Shown here: positions 26,536 to 39,489 of the stretch, in pieces | Numbering within the stretch: position 1 is the first letter of the stretch | Layout of the letters: the number at the start of each line of letters is the position of its first letter | Source of the DNA: Echinostoma caproni | Lineage: Eukaryota > Platyhelminthes > Trematoda > Plagiorchiida > Echinostomatidae | DNA: 64,000 nt | NCBI GenBank assembly: GCA_900618425.1 | Contig: UZAN01039514.1 | Span: 69,422 to 133,421 of the forward strand | Direction: 5' to 3' | Made by a program: the position numbers and the translations under genes | Notes under the pieces: model-generated | The model's database searches: none | The model's input: the letters and a program-made list of their open reading frames with translations, nothing else | Told to the model about the DNA's origin: nothing

Positions 26536-26732
26536 CTTCACACGATTACTTTGAAAGAAGACTAGAATATTTGCTGAAAATGCAACTGACGGCCAATGAG
26601 TCCCAAATAAAGCAGTGCGTACTATGAACGCAGCAATAGAGAAAAGGTGTGTAAAGAAATACAATCGATTATGAAGCCAGTTAATGTGATGAACAAGCGA
26701 GAAATGTTTTAATTGGTGGCTAATAATCGATG
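26536..26732 (-). CDS. candidate internal exon of a membrane protein
   Basis: On the minus strand a 197-bp open stretch begins after a T-rich tract and TTTAG acceptor (26733-26737) and ends at AAG|GTATGT (26536/26535), a strong donor. It encodes about 65 residues beginning SIISHQLKHF. These include NRLYFFTHLFSIAAFIVRTA and SVAFSANILVFF, two likely membrane-spanning helices with an Arg-Thr between them. The layout recalls multi-pass membrane families such as TLC-domain proteins, but no diagnostic residue is present and I do not assign one. No neighbouring exon was found. The chance of a random ORF is real. Confidence 0.3.
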
Positions 26733-29700
26733 CTAAAGTCAGATAACTCACCGGAAAAAAGAATGAAAAATTACGTGTAGGTAGAAGAAAAGTGGTTCCC
26801 AGCTGCCGAGATGTTAATCTACTCAGTTCTTACGCTTGCGCGTTTTTCACCCACTATGTAGATATATTTTTGCTTGCAAATTCTATAAGTTTGCATTGAT
26901 TTTGTATATCTCGTTAATAAAAGTGAAATTTTCAATTTATCTGGACTTACCGATAACCATCCGCATTATTGACATGCAATTTCGCACGGATGGTATCCTG
27001 TAAATCATGATAGCACATTAATTATAGGATAAAGTTCTGAGCTTTTCCAAAGTTCTTTTTTTGGCAGTGAACAATGCCATTCATCCTTGTTGTTTGTATA
27101 ATCCGAATAAGAGGCATTGAACATGTTCATCACAAATAGGTTTTATCAGAACAGGTTATGGAATTTGAGAAACACATGTAATCATTTTGAAGCTACATCT
27201 GTGAAATTAAAAATGACCGTTCAGCACCCAAGTTAAATCATAAGAGGGTGGAACACACTACTGAACTGGTGGCCTTATAGCTGAATACATAGGTCTATTG
27301 AATTGTAAATTAACTTCAGATAACAATAATATGACTGGACGAGCTTCGGAGCTTGTCATTGAATACTGAATATTCTAACTATAACCTACGTGTGCCCTCA
27401 TCTTCCTGAGGATGATGCGACTGAGAGTGATTTGTTAATTGGCATCTGTGAGTTTTCCAACTTGAACTTAGCTATGAGGATCAATTATGTTGTTTCATCG
27501 ATCGTTCAAATGAGCCAACTGCAAAAAGGAAAAAGGTGTTTGTCCTGCTGACATGACCGAGAACCAACATCTGACGAACGCAATGAGTCCCTAGATAACT
27601 TTTAGTGAACTTTTGCGGAGCACAACAGGTGTGAGGTTATCACATGGCTGGGTAGCAGTGAATAACAGGAGCATCTTTTATTAGTTATCTGCACTGAAGG
27701 ATGGAGAAACCGCTGCATCATCCAGGAGCTCAACCCTTTCGTGTGTGACTTCAGAAAACAATGAGGCAAATCGGAAAGTATGAAGTCTCCGTTGACTCAG
27801 AACGAACTCAGCCCTTGCTCGAAAGGAAACAATGTGTCATGCTGAGAAACGCAGTCTGGGTTATGAAGAATACTGAAATTCCTTGGAAGTTCGTTCAAAT
27901 AAAATGAGTTATTCCCTGATTTATTGGTAGTTTACCGCAAGAATTCAACTTTACTCCACAACCTAGCCTACAGATGCAGACACCCGTGACGTAAAAATGA
28001 ATAAATACGTTATCAAAAATGCTTGCCTTAAATTTTACTCAACAAACCCTGGAGTCCAGTACATTTAGTCAAGTATTCCCAAAGTGATGTTACCCTAATC
28101 AAAATATTTTCTACTGATCGTGAGAAACTCGCATTTTTTGGCAGCAGAATTACGCAGTTGGCTTAAAAAGTAACAATCAACAGGAAGTCGAAAAGCAGAA
28201 AGGTTCCAGGATCAAAGTCAAAACGATTAATAGGTGAACAGCCTAAAAAAGGCGAAGACAGTTCTGATACTTGTAAGGACGGTGGAGTGCGGTGTACACA
28301 TGGGCTAAAGAATGCTGTTGGTAGATCTGAGCTATTTGAAGTTTCCCTTTAGATAAGTTCAGAAGCTCCCAATGAATATGTCAAACTTAAAACAAGGAAT
28401 GACATCGAACGAACCTGTCTGAGAGCAGTAGTAATATGCATCGAGAAGGGGTGGCTTCAAGATACTTTATTGATGGAAATCGTCAATACGTAAACACACC
28501 ACTTACGTTCGATAGAATACCATTGTTGTCCGTGGGAGTTAACAGAGTGTGATTGTAATGGGAATAGAAGGAATTAAATGACAGAATAAAGAGCACTAAA
28601 TGGTAGGTTAAAAAGAATTGCTAATTTCGGGATAACCTTAAGATTCACTTCTTATTGGGATTCAATTGGATTTCAATATAAGTCTAAGCTGGTAATATAG
28701 AAAGAAAAGAAAAAAGATGAATCGCACATTGAAGCACGCTGATTCACTTACAGGCTAAAACATCGTAATCTGTGTCAAAATCTTAGCAAGCGGGGAGGGC
28801 GTGAGAAACAATTCATATTTCATTTCTATGCCCGGACCTTCATCACACTTGCATCATCAAACATACGCTCTGGTTCGTCTCATTAGGTTGTGGATCGGGA
28901 GAGATAAATGTACCGTGTGTGGTGCAGGCCAGTAGAGAAGGTATCTTGAATGTAAGAGAAATATTAGGGCCGGATGTTATTCGCAATTACAGACCATTGC
29001 ATTCCTGATGCTGGCTACTACAGAAGGTACAGCCTCTTCCCATGCCAAGGTGATACCCTCATCCAGATGTTGATAACACATGAGTGCTTTTAGGACAAAC
29101 GACTTTTATACTAATTCCAACGAGTGTCCACTAAAGCGGTTTAGAGTCACTAGGTCCTTGTGTACAAGGAGGGTCACGGTCAAAATAACATCTATTAGCA
29201 CGCCTCAAATTTATAAATATCATTTTATCATGAAACTGGAGGAAAATCAAATCGCGTAGGTAAAAGCATCTAAAACAGATTAGGCGGGAGTTTATACTTT
29301 CGAATTGTTGGTCAAGAAATCCACCCGACTGAAAGACTATTGGTTCATCTCATCCTATCACACGGAAACCGTTTTCTCAGGATCCGCTTTTTTACCTACC
29401 GATAAGAAGAAAAACATCCTCTCAATCCAGAATAAACCCCAAAAATACAATCCTTAATGAAGTTTAAGTTTTTGGATTTCGCAAAATAACCAGTCAACCA
29501 ATTGGCACCATTTGGAGGCAATAAATGAATTATATTTATCCTAAATTGTGTGAAGAGAAGATTAATCAATGAGAATTTGATCGAAGATGAAAGATCAGAA
29601 TATGTCTATCTTAACGAAGTTTGCTTCAATTGGAATATTACGAATCCGCGATGTGACTAGTTGCGTTTAATATGCAGGCTTATGCAAGTTCACTCAAGTT

Positions 29701-30818
29701 AAGATATGAGACTCAGCGAATTACAAAATGCTCGTTTTGATAAATCAAAACAGACATATTATGCATAGCGATCTCAAATCATACTATTCAAATGTATTGA
29801 ATTCATAGGGTACTTTGATAATAGCCCCCAAAAATACGTTGCAAAGAAGCTATTTTTGTGGATTTGTGCAATCTCCCAATTCTCATCAAGGCCCCTGTAT
29901 CCAAAATAAATGAATTCATACGGATAAGTAGTTTTTGAGACTGATGGTTGTGTTGTCAATGTTTTAATTTATTCATCAGATAATGCTGTACACTATCTCC
30001 TCGGAAAACCAGTCTCGGTGGTCAAAGGTTTTTAATCAGCATTATTTACATTTGAATTAGTCAGAATATTCAAGTGAACATATGATCTCCTAAACGTTTT
30101 CCCCCAAACGTCAGCTACAAGAATCAATTTTCAACTCCTAATCAAACACGTGTATGCCTACATTCAATTATTCGTATTACAGTATCATATTGTACACTGG
30201 GGATACAAGGCGGGAGTAATTAACTCACTTTTTAAATTAGCTTTGGTGATCGGACATCATTGCGAAGGGTGCTACAAATTAAATCGCCTTTCGCTCCGGA
30301 GATTGTTCGCCAACACAAATAAATCAATCCAAGCTGTTAGATGTCTTCGAGTAGGGGCAAGTTTACAGCGAAAAGTTTAACCTCTTTTGAACATTGAAAA
30401 TAAAGTTTTTCCGGGACAAAAAACAATATGATGCACGTGATAGTACCATAAACATTAGAAAATGTTGACCTCAGATTTCCTCTCACGGTTCATCAAATCA
30501 GTACAGACGATTTACGGCACTAACCCGAAATCAAATAATTACGGCTCATTTTCCCAACAACAAAGATTCAGTGTATTATAGCCAACAAAAAGAATATTTA
30601 TTCTCACCTATAGTTAGATCGATAATCGCAGAAAAAGATATATTCTTTACGCAACCTTGATATCAGTAGAACACCCAATCGTTATTTGTTTGTGAAATCA
30701 GAATGTAAGTTTCATCCTTACTCAAATCTTCTCCTTACACGCGGAAGTTTATGTGGATCTCTGGAAAATAACTAAGAGAAGAGAACTAATTTATGTTGTC
30801 GATTGAGAAAAGTTCAGT
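26733..30818. other. ORF-poor AT-rich tract
   Basis: About 4 kb with almost no frame above 60 codons, no recognised repeat and no domain. Probably intron or intergenic. Confidence 0.5.
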
Positions 30819-30899
30819 AGACTCAGTGGGATTCGGACCCACGCATGGACGCCGCCTACGCTTTGTACGCAGACGCTCTACCAGTTGAGCTACGAGGCC
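30819..30899 (-). tRNA. tRNA-like gene or tRNA-derived pol III unit, probably a pseudogene
   Basis: The minus strand has a 7-nt acceptor GGCCTCG, a D arm GCTC-AACTGGTA-GAGC, box A TAGCTCAACTGG, a perfect T arm GTGGG-TCCGAAT-CCCAC and box B GGTCCGAATCC. The acceptor 3' strand TGAGTCT pairs imperfectly (one mismatch, two G-U). The anticodon region can be read as stem TCTGC/GCGTA with one mismatch and loop GTACAAA, giving anticodon ACA. Alternatively it forms an 8-bp extended stem whose loop lacks U33. Between the anticodon arm and T arm are 14 nt instead of the usual 4-5. This points to a degenerate tRNA or a SINE head rather than a working tRNA. Confidence 0.6.
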
Positions 30900-33800
30900 A
30901 CACCGATAACACTGATCTTTTCACGTTCGAGGTTCAGGTGAACTTATTTTTCGTATTGTTTGATGAATGACCAAAAGAATAAATTTTCTAATCACTAGGA
31001 TCTACTTCTCGGTGGTGAAATGTGCAGTGTTAACTGTGAAACTGATATTGATGTATTACATGTGGCTTCAACATGATTGGTTTTGCTATCGAGTTTGGAG
31101 ACAGTAAATCAGAATGTCACAAAATGCACGTGACCAGACCATGAATACTTGACGTTTACAGACATTGCTTATTCAACGCCCGATCAAACGGTCACACTAT
31201 TCAGTTGCTTCGTAACCGTTCTCAAAGTTTGATGGACATAATTTCCACTTCGCACTGCACATATCTGGTTGATTGGAATGGCCACAATTGCTGAAGAGCC
31301 AGCACTGTTATGTTCACATCTTACCTAAATGTGTCTGCTATTCGTTTCACCAAATAAATGTTCTGAGAGTTGTAAGGTCTATTAAAAGTATTTCTGAGCA
31401 AACCAGTTTTAAACTGCAAGTACGCATGCAAATGCAGCAACAACGCTGTAAATTGGTCACTTTGCAATTTTTGAGTGTGAGTTGTGTTCACTTCCCACCG
31501 GTACTTTTGGTTCACGGTGTCTGTATGTTTCTCTGTTGCAGCAGGTCACTTGATCCTCTCCCCGAAAAGTCTCCTTTCTGTCAACAGTTGTAGCACGTAT
31601 CGAGATTCGACCCACAATCTGCTGTCTGGTGAATCCACCCATGAATGACATCCTGCCGCATACACGAGTCCTAGGATATCTCTCATGAACACAACGCAGC
31701 AATAACATGCAATATACGTCACGTTCAGACATAAGAAGCGTGTGCACGAGTTATAAATCACTGAAATGCGGTTAAAATTTCACCTGCGGGAACGCGCAAG
31801 CAAATCCATTACTACAGAGACTTTAACTACAGTACACACACTGCATGAGTTCACCACATCTGAACAAGTAAAACAGTGAATTTCGGAAACTAATCTAATT
31901 AGGCAAAATGCTCATCTTTTATACGAACGCCACTCATTCTGCAATTCAGTCAGAAGATTGAAAAACACCGTGTCACTCACCTGAACAATTTGGTGACCGA
32001 AGCAATTCACGTTGCAACGCTCATACAACCTGATCATTCAGAATTGCAGTCGAATACTGATCTGAGTTATTGGTCTCTGTTTTTGATTTTGATTTGGTCT
32101 AAATTGAGTTTTGCATGACTTTCAACGCACACTGAAATAACTAATGTGCGCGTATAAAATTACGTTGACGTAGAGGAAGCGTGATAAAAATCATTGCTCC
32201 CTGAAAATGGGCAAATATTCTGAGCAAACTGCAGGAGCTCAGTTGACAAATGCTAGCGGAAAAGTTGTTTTGATGGGCGTTAATAAAAATCAGTATTTTT
32301 AGTGGTTAAAATGACAATTTAGGAGAAATCAATGTAAATCTTACGAATTACTATCTCCGTCTGAGAGACTTTGATTTTGAGATGTTGTTTACCGTTCATT
32401 TATTGTTATGACATAACTTCCATAAACTCCGTTGTGACGGCTTCCTCAGGTCTCCGAATTTATTTGCGAAGTTTGATACCTTAATGGTTTATTCAAGATT
32501 AAATCGTAAGATTTCAAAACGTCGGTTCAATAGTAAGGGGTACGCAGCGCATGTTATTCAAGCTAAACTTCCGATGAATAAATTTTCGCTCCGGACACTA
32601 GAATTGCTTATCATCAATTCTGTTGCATAACTCACTACACATTTGAAGCCTATTTTACAGTTTCGAGAGGTTCATTGAGGTGCGCCACCAAAATGATTCT
32701 TACAGTAAAATGAGCTAGCCGTATTAGATAAACGATGAAACAAAACATTTTGTTTGTGCACAAAAGTTTAAAAAAGGGTTAGACAAATATTTAACTGTCA
32801 TTCAATTGGTCCGCACACGCATTTAATTACTCTATTGGTGAAATAAATGTACACCCCGTGTTCACTTCCTACAATGAACGCATAACCATTTGAATACTCA
32901 CGGTATTTCGAAAGAGCACAATAGTATTTACGGTCTGTGGACGTGAATTTTCTCTCCCAATAACAATTTTATTTGTGTATCGAGTTTATCAGTGGTTTGC
33001 CCAAACATGCTGGCTTGCATAGCATCTCCATAGTAACAGTGTTTGAAAAGATAAATTCGGGCACCTAATTCAAGGAATCACCGAGAACTGAAAGTCGAAA
33101 AATAGATAAGCGAAATAGTGTTCAGACAAAATAATGTTTCTTTTGTGTACCCCGAAATACCCCTTAATGAGATCAGCTATCCTGTAACTTTCTCCGTCAA
33201 ATTTCAATTGATTATGGTGTGTAATTGTGTGCCATAAGAAAAATTATAAACTGTTAAAAGCACATCAAAAAAGAGGACAACCGAATGACAAAGCTTTGAA
33301 AAGGATTTCTCGCCCAATTTCAGTCAACAAGGAAAGGTTTAACCTTTGTGGTTTAATGCCTTAAAGATCGAATTTGAATCAATCTGATTGAGTATGTTGC
33401 GATCCAACAACTTGTGCAGGGGGTTCTCAGTCAGCGAACGTTGGTGATATGATTTTATGTTCTCCTTCCGCAACATCTGATTGGTTCTGAAATAACTTAT
33501 TTTTGAAATTCAATTAATGCATGATTGAATCGATTGAAAGCCCCTTCATTTACACACAATTTTACAGAGTTTTGATACAACTCATATTCATTAGAGGATC
33601 CATTAGTTTACATTTATAAGTTGCGGTGCAGACCGACATATACAGGTGCATCTGAATTAAATAGGAATTGCTTAGGACTAATTCATTCATTCACAGCAAA
33701 TAGGCTTACTTCCTACACACTCGTTAATCGTCATGTTTGAGCATAAGTGTGGCTACTAAACACTAGGGGGATGAGCAGACAATTCCATCGCATCTTGAAG

Positions 33801-36474
33801 TACGCTCTCACTTCTACGCATCTATAATAGGCAGATCTCACCATGCTATAAATGACTTGCGTGTGTTTCAATCTCCAAGTAAAAGGTATTCAACTTTTCC
33901 ATTATGTTCTCATCAGAAACCTCTAACAGGATACACAACGTGAACAGATCGCGCGCAATCTGTTCGTCTTTTGTCCCCGGTCGGTTTAAGCAAAACAATG
34001 GAACTAATAAATGATCACATGTTTGGTTGAATAGGTGAACATTTCGAGAATAATGAAGTTTAAGTGGTCAATGGCAAAATTGAGTTCATTTGACGATGGA
34101 TACAAGGCATATTCTCCTCATTAAGATTTATTCAACTTGAATGTTTCATATTTTTCAGATAATGGTACTCTCGATTAGATTGGATGCGTTTATCAATCCT
34201 GTTGACGGGTTTCTTGTAACAGACTCCAAACGATCCAAACATTTGCTGCATCTCAAACACCCATCGATGAAAGTTACCCACTTTAAACATAATTCCAGGA
34301 TGACCCGTTTAGAAGTCGGAATAAGTTGCTCATACCCACCGCGAGGTTGAGATTACGGTGAAGCCAATGGAGTAAACAGATATGTGAAAGTCTCATAATT
34401 AGAGAACATAAAACGTGTTTATACCACATTTACAACTATACTATTGAATGTAATCATTGTTATCAGCAATGTATTGAATTTCGGGACAAGATACAGGCGT
34501 CTGCTCTTTGATTTTCCCTCAGATGCAAGTGAATGAGGAGATTTTGACTTTACTTATTACAATTTCTGAAGCCCAAGTAGGTTCTTCAGCTTAAAACAAT
34601 AGCTTTTATCGCGAAATGCGTTTTTGCGGTCAGATCGAAATGGACATGGCAAGCAACTCAATGCAGAAAATTCAAGGACACCTCCCGGTTGCTGAACTGC
34701 ACGCGCACTGTTACTATGCAGCAGAATTCACATGCATTCATTGTACATAGCTAGTAGATAGCAGCGCAGCTAGTCAATTCCCCAAATCACATCCTTCCTT
34801 TGTACTGAATTCCTTCGATTACTTCCTAAGGTGTTTACCAGAGAATGCTACAAATAAGCAGAAATTTCTGTTACTCAAGCTTTGTTCCGTCAACTGTATT
34901 CGTGTCAGTACCAAGAGCTAAATATCAAATGTCCTAAATCGCATGCATATATTGAAGATGTTACTGAATTCAAGGTTTTTTCACCGATTGAATTTGTCAT
35001 TCGTCCTATTTCCGTACGTTTAGATTTATTCAACCTTACGAATTAATTTTCAGGTGAACTGGAACAGCGTAGGTAAATAAGCGTTTTTTTTCTGAGTCCT
35101 TAAAGGAGTGGGACGTGGAGATAAAATCCTAGGCCTTTCGCTGCGACCAGCAAACTATAGAGAGTCTACTTTGTTTGTTTATCACGGACTCTAGTCAAAA
35201 TATCTGAATGTGTGTGCATGTGTGTGTGTGTGTGGACGAAGTTGAATGAACAGAATACCTCGTTCATTCGCATGGCGTGATCTTTTCCAAATAGATTTGA
35301 AATAACAGCCGGGATAAACCGGATTTTCGTCCCACCCCCTCGGTGACCACTAGAACAATGAATTAGGTCACGATGTGAGCGCGACTTGCAAAATCAATTT
35401 ACTCTCCCAGATATTCTGTGTAGTCGTGTTCAAATCTCATCTGACTGATCACATACACAGTGTTTGTCTTGCATAGGAGGGTTGTTGGGTAAATGGCAAT
35501 TCAAATGTGATTTTCAGACTGTGAATTATTGTCCTCACATTCAAAATACAACACGACAATATGAATGAGTTTGCCGGACAGATCAATGGTGACGGATTCA
35601 CCTAGTAGGATTTAGACTGGCTGTGACGCGACCCCCCTAATTCCGGAAAGATAACTGAGGTAAATCACACCACCGTAAACGAAACGCATAGAATTTGCCA
35701 CAGATTACATACAACTTGAACCATTAAATTCCCCAAATATCGGTGTGTCGGTTGTCAAGAGACATACCAAGCTAAAAAGGAGAATGACTCCAATGATGTT
35801 AGGCATGTTTCTAGCATTCTTGAATGAGCTTGAATACCTGAAAAATTGTGAAGGTTTGCGAAATCTAGAAGAACAACATGGACTCAGCAGTGGATGGAAT
35901 TAGTTCTAAAAAACAGGATAGCGTTTCTTTGGATTATCAATGAGAAAACTACGTTTGGGTGTCATGTGAAGTCGAATTTGTGCTCCAGCGATCCATTGAA
36001 ACACGCTGTAGTGTTAAAAATTTGTAATACAGAACCCAATGTACAACAAAATCGCAAATAAGCGAAACAATAAATCGCTTAACAAGCAAATCTATAACCC
36101 CAGAACAATTGACGACACCAGGTTGATAAAATAAAGCTGATTACGTGTAAATTATTTAACTTATTCCTATTTTTTAGATTATTATCTGGTCAATAGTTTT
36201 CCATATGATTTTTCAACCCGCGAAAACTTCTCATCTGGTTCCGGTTCTGTTTTTAATCTTCGGTTGATCTTAATCACTGAACGCGTGTGAATCACTCTCT
36301 TAGACGATTTCAGTCGTCAGTCAGGCTGAATTTCATTCAATTCCTGCTTGCTTGCCCGATTCTGTGCAGAAACTGAAATGCGTTTTGTGTGTTTCAGTTT
36401 GCTTCGGATTGAAATATGTGCCCTGTGCAGAATTCAGTTATTTGTTCATGCTGCTCATACATCTAACCCGTGGT
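30900..36474. other. 5.6-kb tract without a recognised gene
   Basis: Mostly short ORFs. A 51-bp minus-strand exon-like stretch ending in CAG|GTGAGT near 31985, an ORF at 31321-31515 (minus) ending in a possible donor, and one at 34159-34350 (plus) after a TTTTTCAG acceptor were noted. None is strong enough to call. A GT microsatellite lies at 35209-35234. Confidence 0.45.
35209..35234. repeat. TG dinucleotide microsatellite
   Basis: A 26-bp run of TG with one CA interruption. Confidence 0.85.
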
Positions 36475-36501
36475 GGGGGGGACGAGGGGAGGGGTGTTGG
36501 G
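36475..36501 (+). other. putative G-quadruplex motif
   Basis: Four G runs (7, 4, 4 and 3 Gs) are separated by loops of 4, 1 and 4 bases within 27 bp, fitting the G3+ N1-7 rule. It sits at the start of a GC- and CpG-richer patch (about 36470-36740) in otherwise AT-rich DNA. This could be a promoter or 5' UTR region, but no gene is established here. Confidence 0.6.
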
Positions 36502-36639
36502 CGAGTATGCGAGCGGCGTTAGCTTCGTTTGAGTTCCTCATTAGAGAGAGAGGCAGTTTGTTCCCGTCGCTTTTTTTCCTTTCGACGCACAGATATTTGT
36601 TGCTCTGCAATCGAATTTAATCAGGGCTTTAATTTGGCT

Positions 36640-36783
36640 ATGTCAGACAACGAAACACTTGTTCCTCTGCGTGGCCCAATTTTTGCTGCTCAGCAAGGGC
36701 GCGGGAGATTAATTGGAAATTCGTTCGCACAGAGCAAAAGAGATACGAGCTGTGGATTGTGCCAGATTTCTTTAATTTTTTAA
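36640..36783 (+). CDS. small ORF or first-exon candidate in the CpG-rich patch
   Basis: An ATG at 36640 opens a 47-codon frame starting MSDNETLVPLRGPIFAAQQG and ending at TAA 36781. The composition (Gly/Arg-rich stretch after residue 15) is protein-like, and the frame lies in the CpG-enriched patch just downstream of the G-quadruplex motif. No family is recognised and no convincing splice donor is seen within it. Whether it is translated is unknown. Confidence 0.2.
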   Translation: MSDNETLVPLRGPIFAAQQGRGRLIGNSFAQSKRDTSCGLCQISLIF

Positions 36784-37892
36784 CTGTATCATCTATACCT
36801 GGATTACCGGGACATCTGGTTATGCAAAAAATCATTTTTGTTGTAAAAATGATAGACCGGCGGTGTTTGCCGTTTTATTCGGTCTTTTGAGGAATTATGA
36901 TGTTCGTAGCAAAGTAGAGTACTGTAGCAAGCGGCGTTCACTATGGGGTAGTGATAGTCTATATTGTTTGAGGTCGCGAATGTTGCACTTCCGAATTCGT
37001 ATTCACACCCCAACAAAAACATCTATGTTTTGCCAGTTTTTGTCATTTAAATACCCAGTTTCCCCTCCCACAACGCATTATATAATTTGGTTTACTATGA
37101 GGCTATCATCAAATAAAAACGATTTAGCGTGTTACGATGATTCATGTTAGTTTAAGAGAAAGTTAGCTGACTTACAAGGTGGGGTCCTAAACATTTACGT
37201 TTCCCACTCGAATGAATCATACTAATTACAATTATTCGCACTCCAGCACCTTGAAGACGAAACCAATGGCAAATCCAATGGCATAAAAAGACAAACCTTT
37301 TCAATCAAATCTAATGTTTTCAAATAGGAAGAGATGTGCTTATTATTAGGTCACAAGGACCTATTTTTGATAACTAGAACCTTAGATTTGGAACTTGGAG
37401 CTGGGAGCCACAAAAGGACACAAAGAGCTTTGGAGCTGGAAGAAAGAAGAGTCGTATTCTCTAGAAACAAGACATTCGTTAGTCAATGCAGTCACGGAAT
37501 GGATAATTTGGCAAAGTTTCCATAAATGTCCACCACGAAGCGTTTGACTGCCACAAGCAACGGGATTGTGATCATAGAATAACAAGAGACTAACCCGGAT
37601 CAATGGTGTCTGCCACGTGTCAGCTTCAAAGTCACTTTTACTAGATTTTGAACCAAACAACCTATACTGCATGATATTTTTGTTACTATTGCGAAAATCA
37701 GCCACCCGTGCCCACATATGTGCCTAAGAATTTGTGTGATTGAAGACAGACAGGTTAGGTTGTTGTGTGCGATGCCTAACTATATTTTTGCGTACTATAA
37801 AATGCAGACACACGTAGATTCGGTTCATGGAACGCCAAATATGATCCACCCAAATCAAGGGGTCGGAGGGAGAGTGGGTTACTTCAACATAC
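36784..37892. other. no recognised feature
   Basis: Short overlapping ORFs on both strands without recognised motifs. Confidence 0.4.
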
Positions 37893-37981
37893 CTGTTAAG
37901 GTAGTTCGCAGATTCTTTGTAAACAGCATACATGGTTTCGTGGCCAGTAGTTCATCTAAGGACTTGTCAGCAGCACAGAAT
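37893..37981 (-). CDS. candidate 89-bp internal exon, product unknown
   Basis: On the minus strand a T-rich tract ending GGTAG precedes 89 bp that are open in one frame (29 residues, starting FCAADKSLDELLATKPCM). The stretch ends at ACAG|GTATGT. Both borders fit splice consensus and the length is typical of exons in flatworms. The product is unrecognised. A second, overlapping frame is also open for part of the length, which lowers confidence. Confidence 0.22.
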
Positions 37982-38949
37982 CTACCAACAGAAATATACA
38001 AAACATGATTGATTAGTCGAAGCGACGGACGTCTAGCTCTTACAGCCTAAGATCGAGTAATATGTCAAAGCAAGTGAATAGAAAGGAAACAAGTGTTTTC
38101 GGCTTGCAAACAGATGGACGTTTGATGATCGCTTTTGTATCACGAGATCCCGAGGTGGCTGCTTGATTGAATAGTTCAAACCATGCCAATGTGGGCTCCA
38201 GTATCACATGTTTCTGCTTGTTGTTGCTGTAGTTGTTTATTGACCTGCTTGTCTAGTTCATAATGCCCAGAGTTCAGAAGAAAGGCTTTTTCGTTGTTCC
38301 ATTTTATAGCTATCACGTGATCTTCATGGGTAAGTGGCCTGTTCAATATGATGGACAAGTTTTGGTTGATGACTGGTTGGCTTTTGCTTGATCATGATTT
38401 ATTTTTGCTCATAATGACCTATTTTGTATGACCAAATGTGTTCCGGTTTACCTTAATATGACAGTTTATATTCTCAAGTATACAGTTTTGCGAGGAGTAC
38501 ATTAAACTCGTAGGGAATGGTAGTGTTACCTCTAGTGTATTTCGTGAGGTAACTAAATGGTGTTGGAGAGGGTAAAAGGAGCAAACGAAAGATTAACGAA
38601 CTTCGTTTTCAGGTAATGTTTGTTGATGAATGCTTTATAGATAAGCAAACACTGAGTAATTTGCTCTTTGGGCTCATATAGTCTTCAAATCAAAGCCTTT
38701 TAGCCAATCCTTTTATAATTTGGACGGTAACGTGATAAAAATAAAGTCAGCATTATTCAGTGTCCACCACAAGTTGTCCGAAACCGAGCAGACTCACCTT
38801 CTAAACCCGCCAATTCCCAATCACCGTTTGAGTTATGCACAGTGCACTAAAGGCTCTAAAGAGAGGATTACTAATCACGGCTCCAGTGGAAGTGAACAGA
38901 AGTAAATAACGGATAAAGGAATAATGCAACTAAACAATAAGGAGTGTCG
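37982..38949. other. no recognised feature
   Basis: No gene or known repeat seen. Confidence 0.4.
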
Positions 38950-39150
38950 TAAAGATGGACAGTGTTGTGTCGTGTAGGGGGCAAAAAGAAAAACGGTGTG
39001 ACCAGCTGTCCGGTGCTTAAGTAGGTTGTTTGCTTGCCTTTCACCTGTGAGATCGCGAGTTCCATTCTCAATGGGTTCGAAGAATCTGCACTGCAGATGA
39101 GACCGAACCAGGTCGAAACAACTATCCACGGCTTCTTAGCTTTTCAGTTC
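38950..39150 (+). mobile_element. tRNA-derived SINE, family 2, copy 1
   Basis: It is similar to the minus strand at 52276-52530. Matching blocks in the same order are AAAGATGG, a GGGGGC/GGCGGAG block, AACGGT, AGCTGTCCGGTG (box A region; AGCTGTCTGGTG in the other copy), GACCGAACCAGGTC and AGCTTTTCAG. In this copy box B-like GGGTTCGAAGAATC lies at about 39072. The perfect inverted stem GACC-GAACCA-GGTC is followed by GAAAC and preceded by CAGATGA, which resembles a hammerhead ribozyme core with one changed base. The element precedes a CR1-type LINE by about 350 bp. Its boundaries are approximate. Confidence 0.6.
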
Positions 39151-39489
39151 CTCTGTTCTGTTCACGATGATAATTACGATACAAAAAGTTCTGGTGGGGC
39201 CTTCATATTTGGCCACATTGTTGTTTCCTTTTCGATCGTTGTTACTTAGTCACTTTCATTTCCTTTGTTCTTACACAGCAGTCGCCCTGTGATTTGTTGC
39301 TTTGACGATATTATGCGGATACGACGGCAGCAGTCGCAAAATCCGATAACTCCTGCATAAGAGACATCAAAAACTCTAATTTGGCCCCGGAGTACCTGAA
39401 TTCGGAAAATCAGTGGAGCACAAATCCAAAAGGAACTACATTGGAGAAAACATCCTGGTGGACGGAGAGTAACACTGTGTCAAAGAGAT
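39151..39489. other. no clear feature, possibly 5' part of the CR1-type element
   Basis: Plus-strand ORFs at 39381-39593 show no motif, but they run directly into the endonuclease piece at 39490. They may be the decayed upstream part of that element. Confidence 0.35.
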
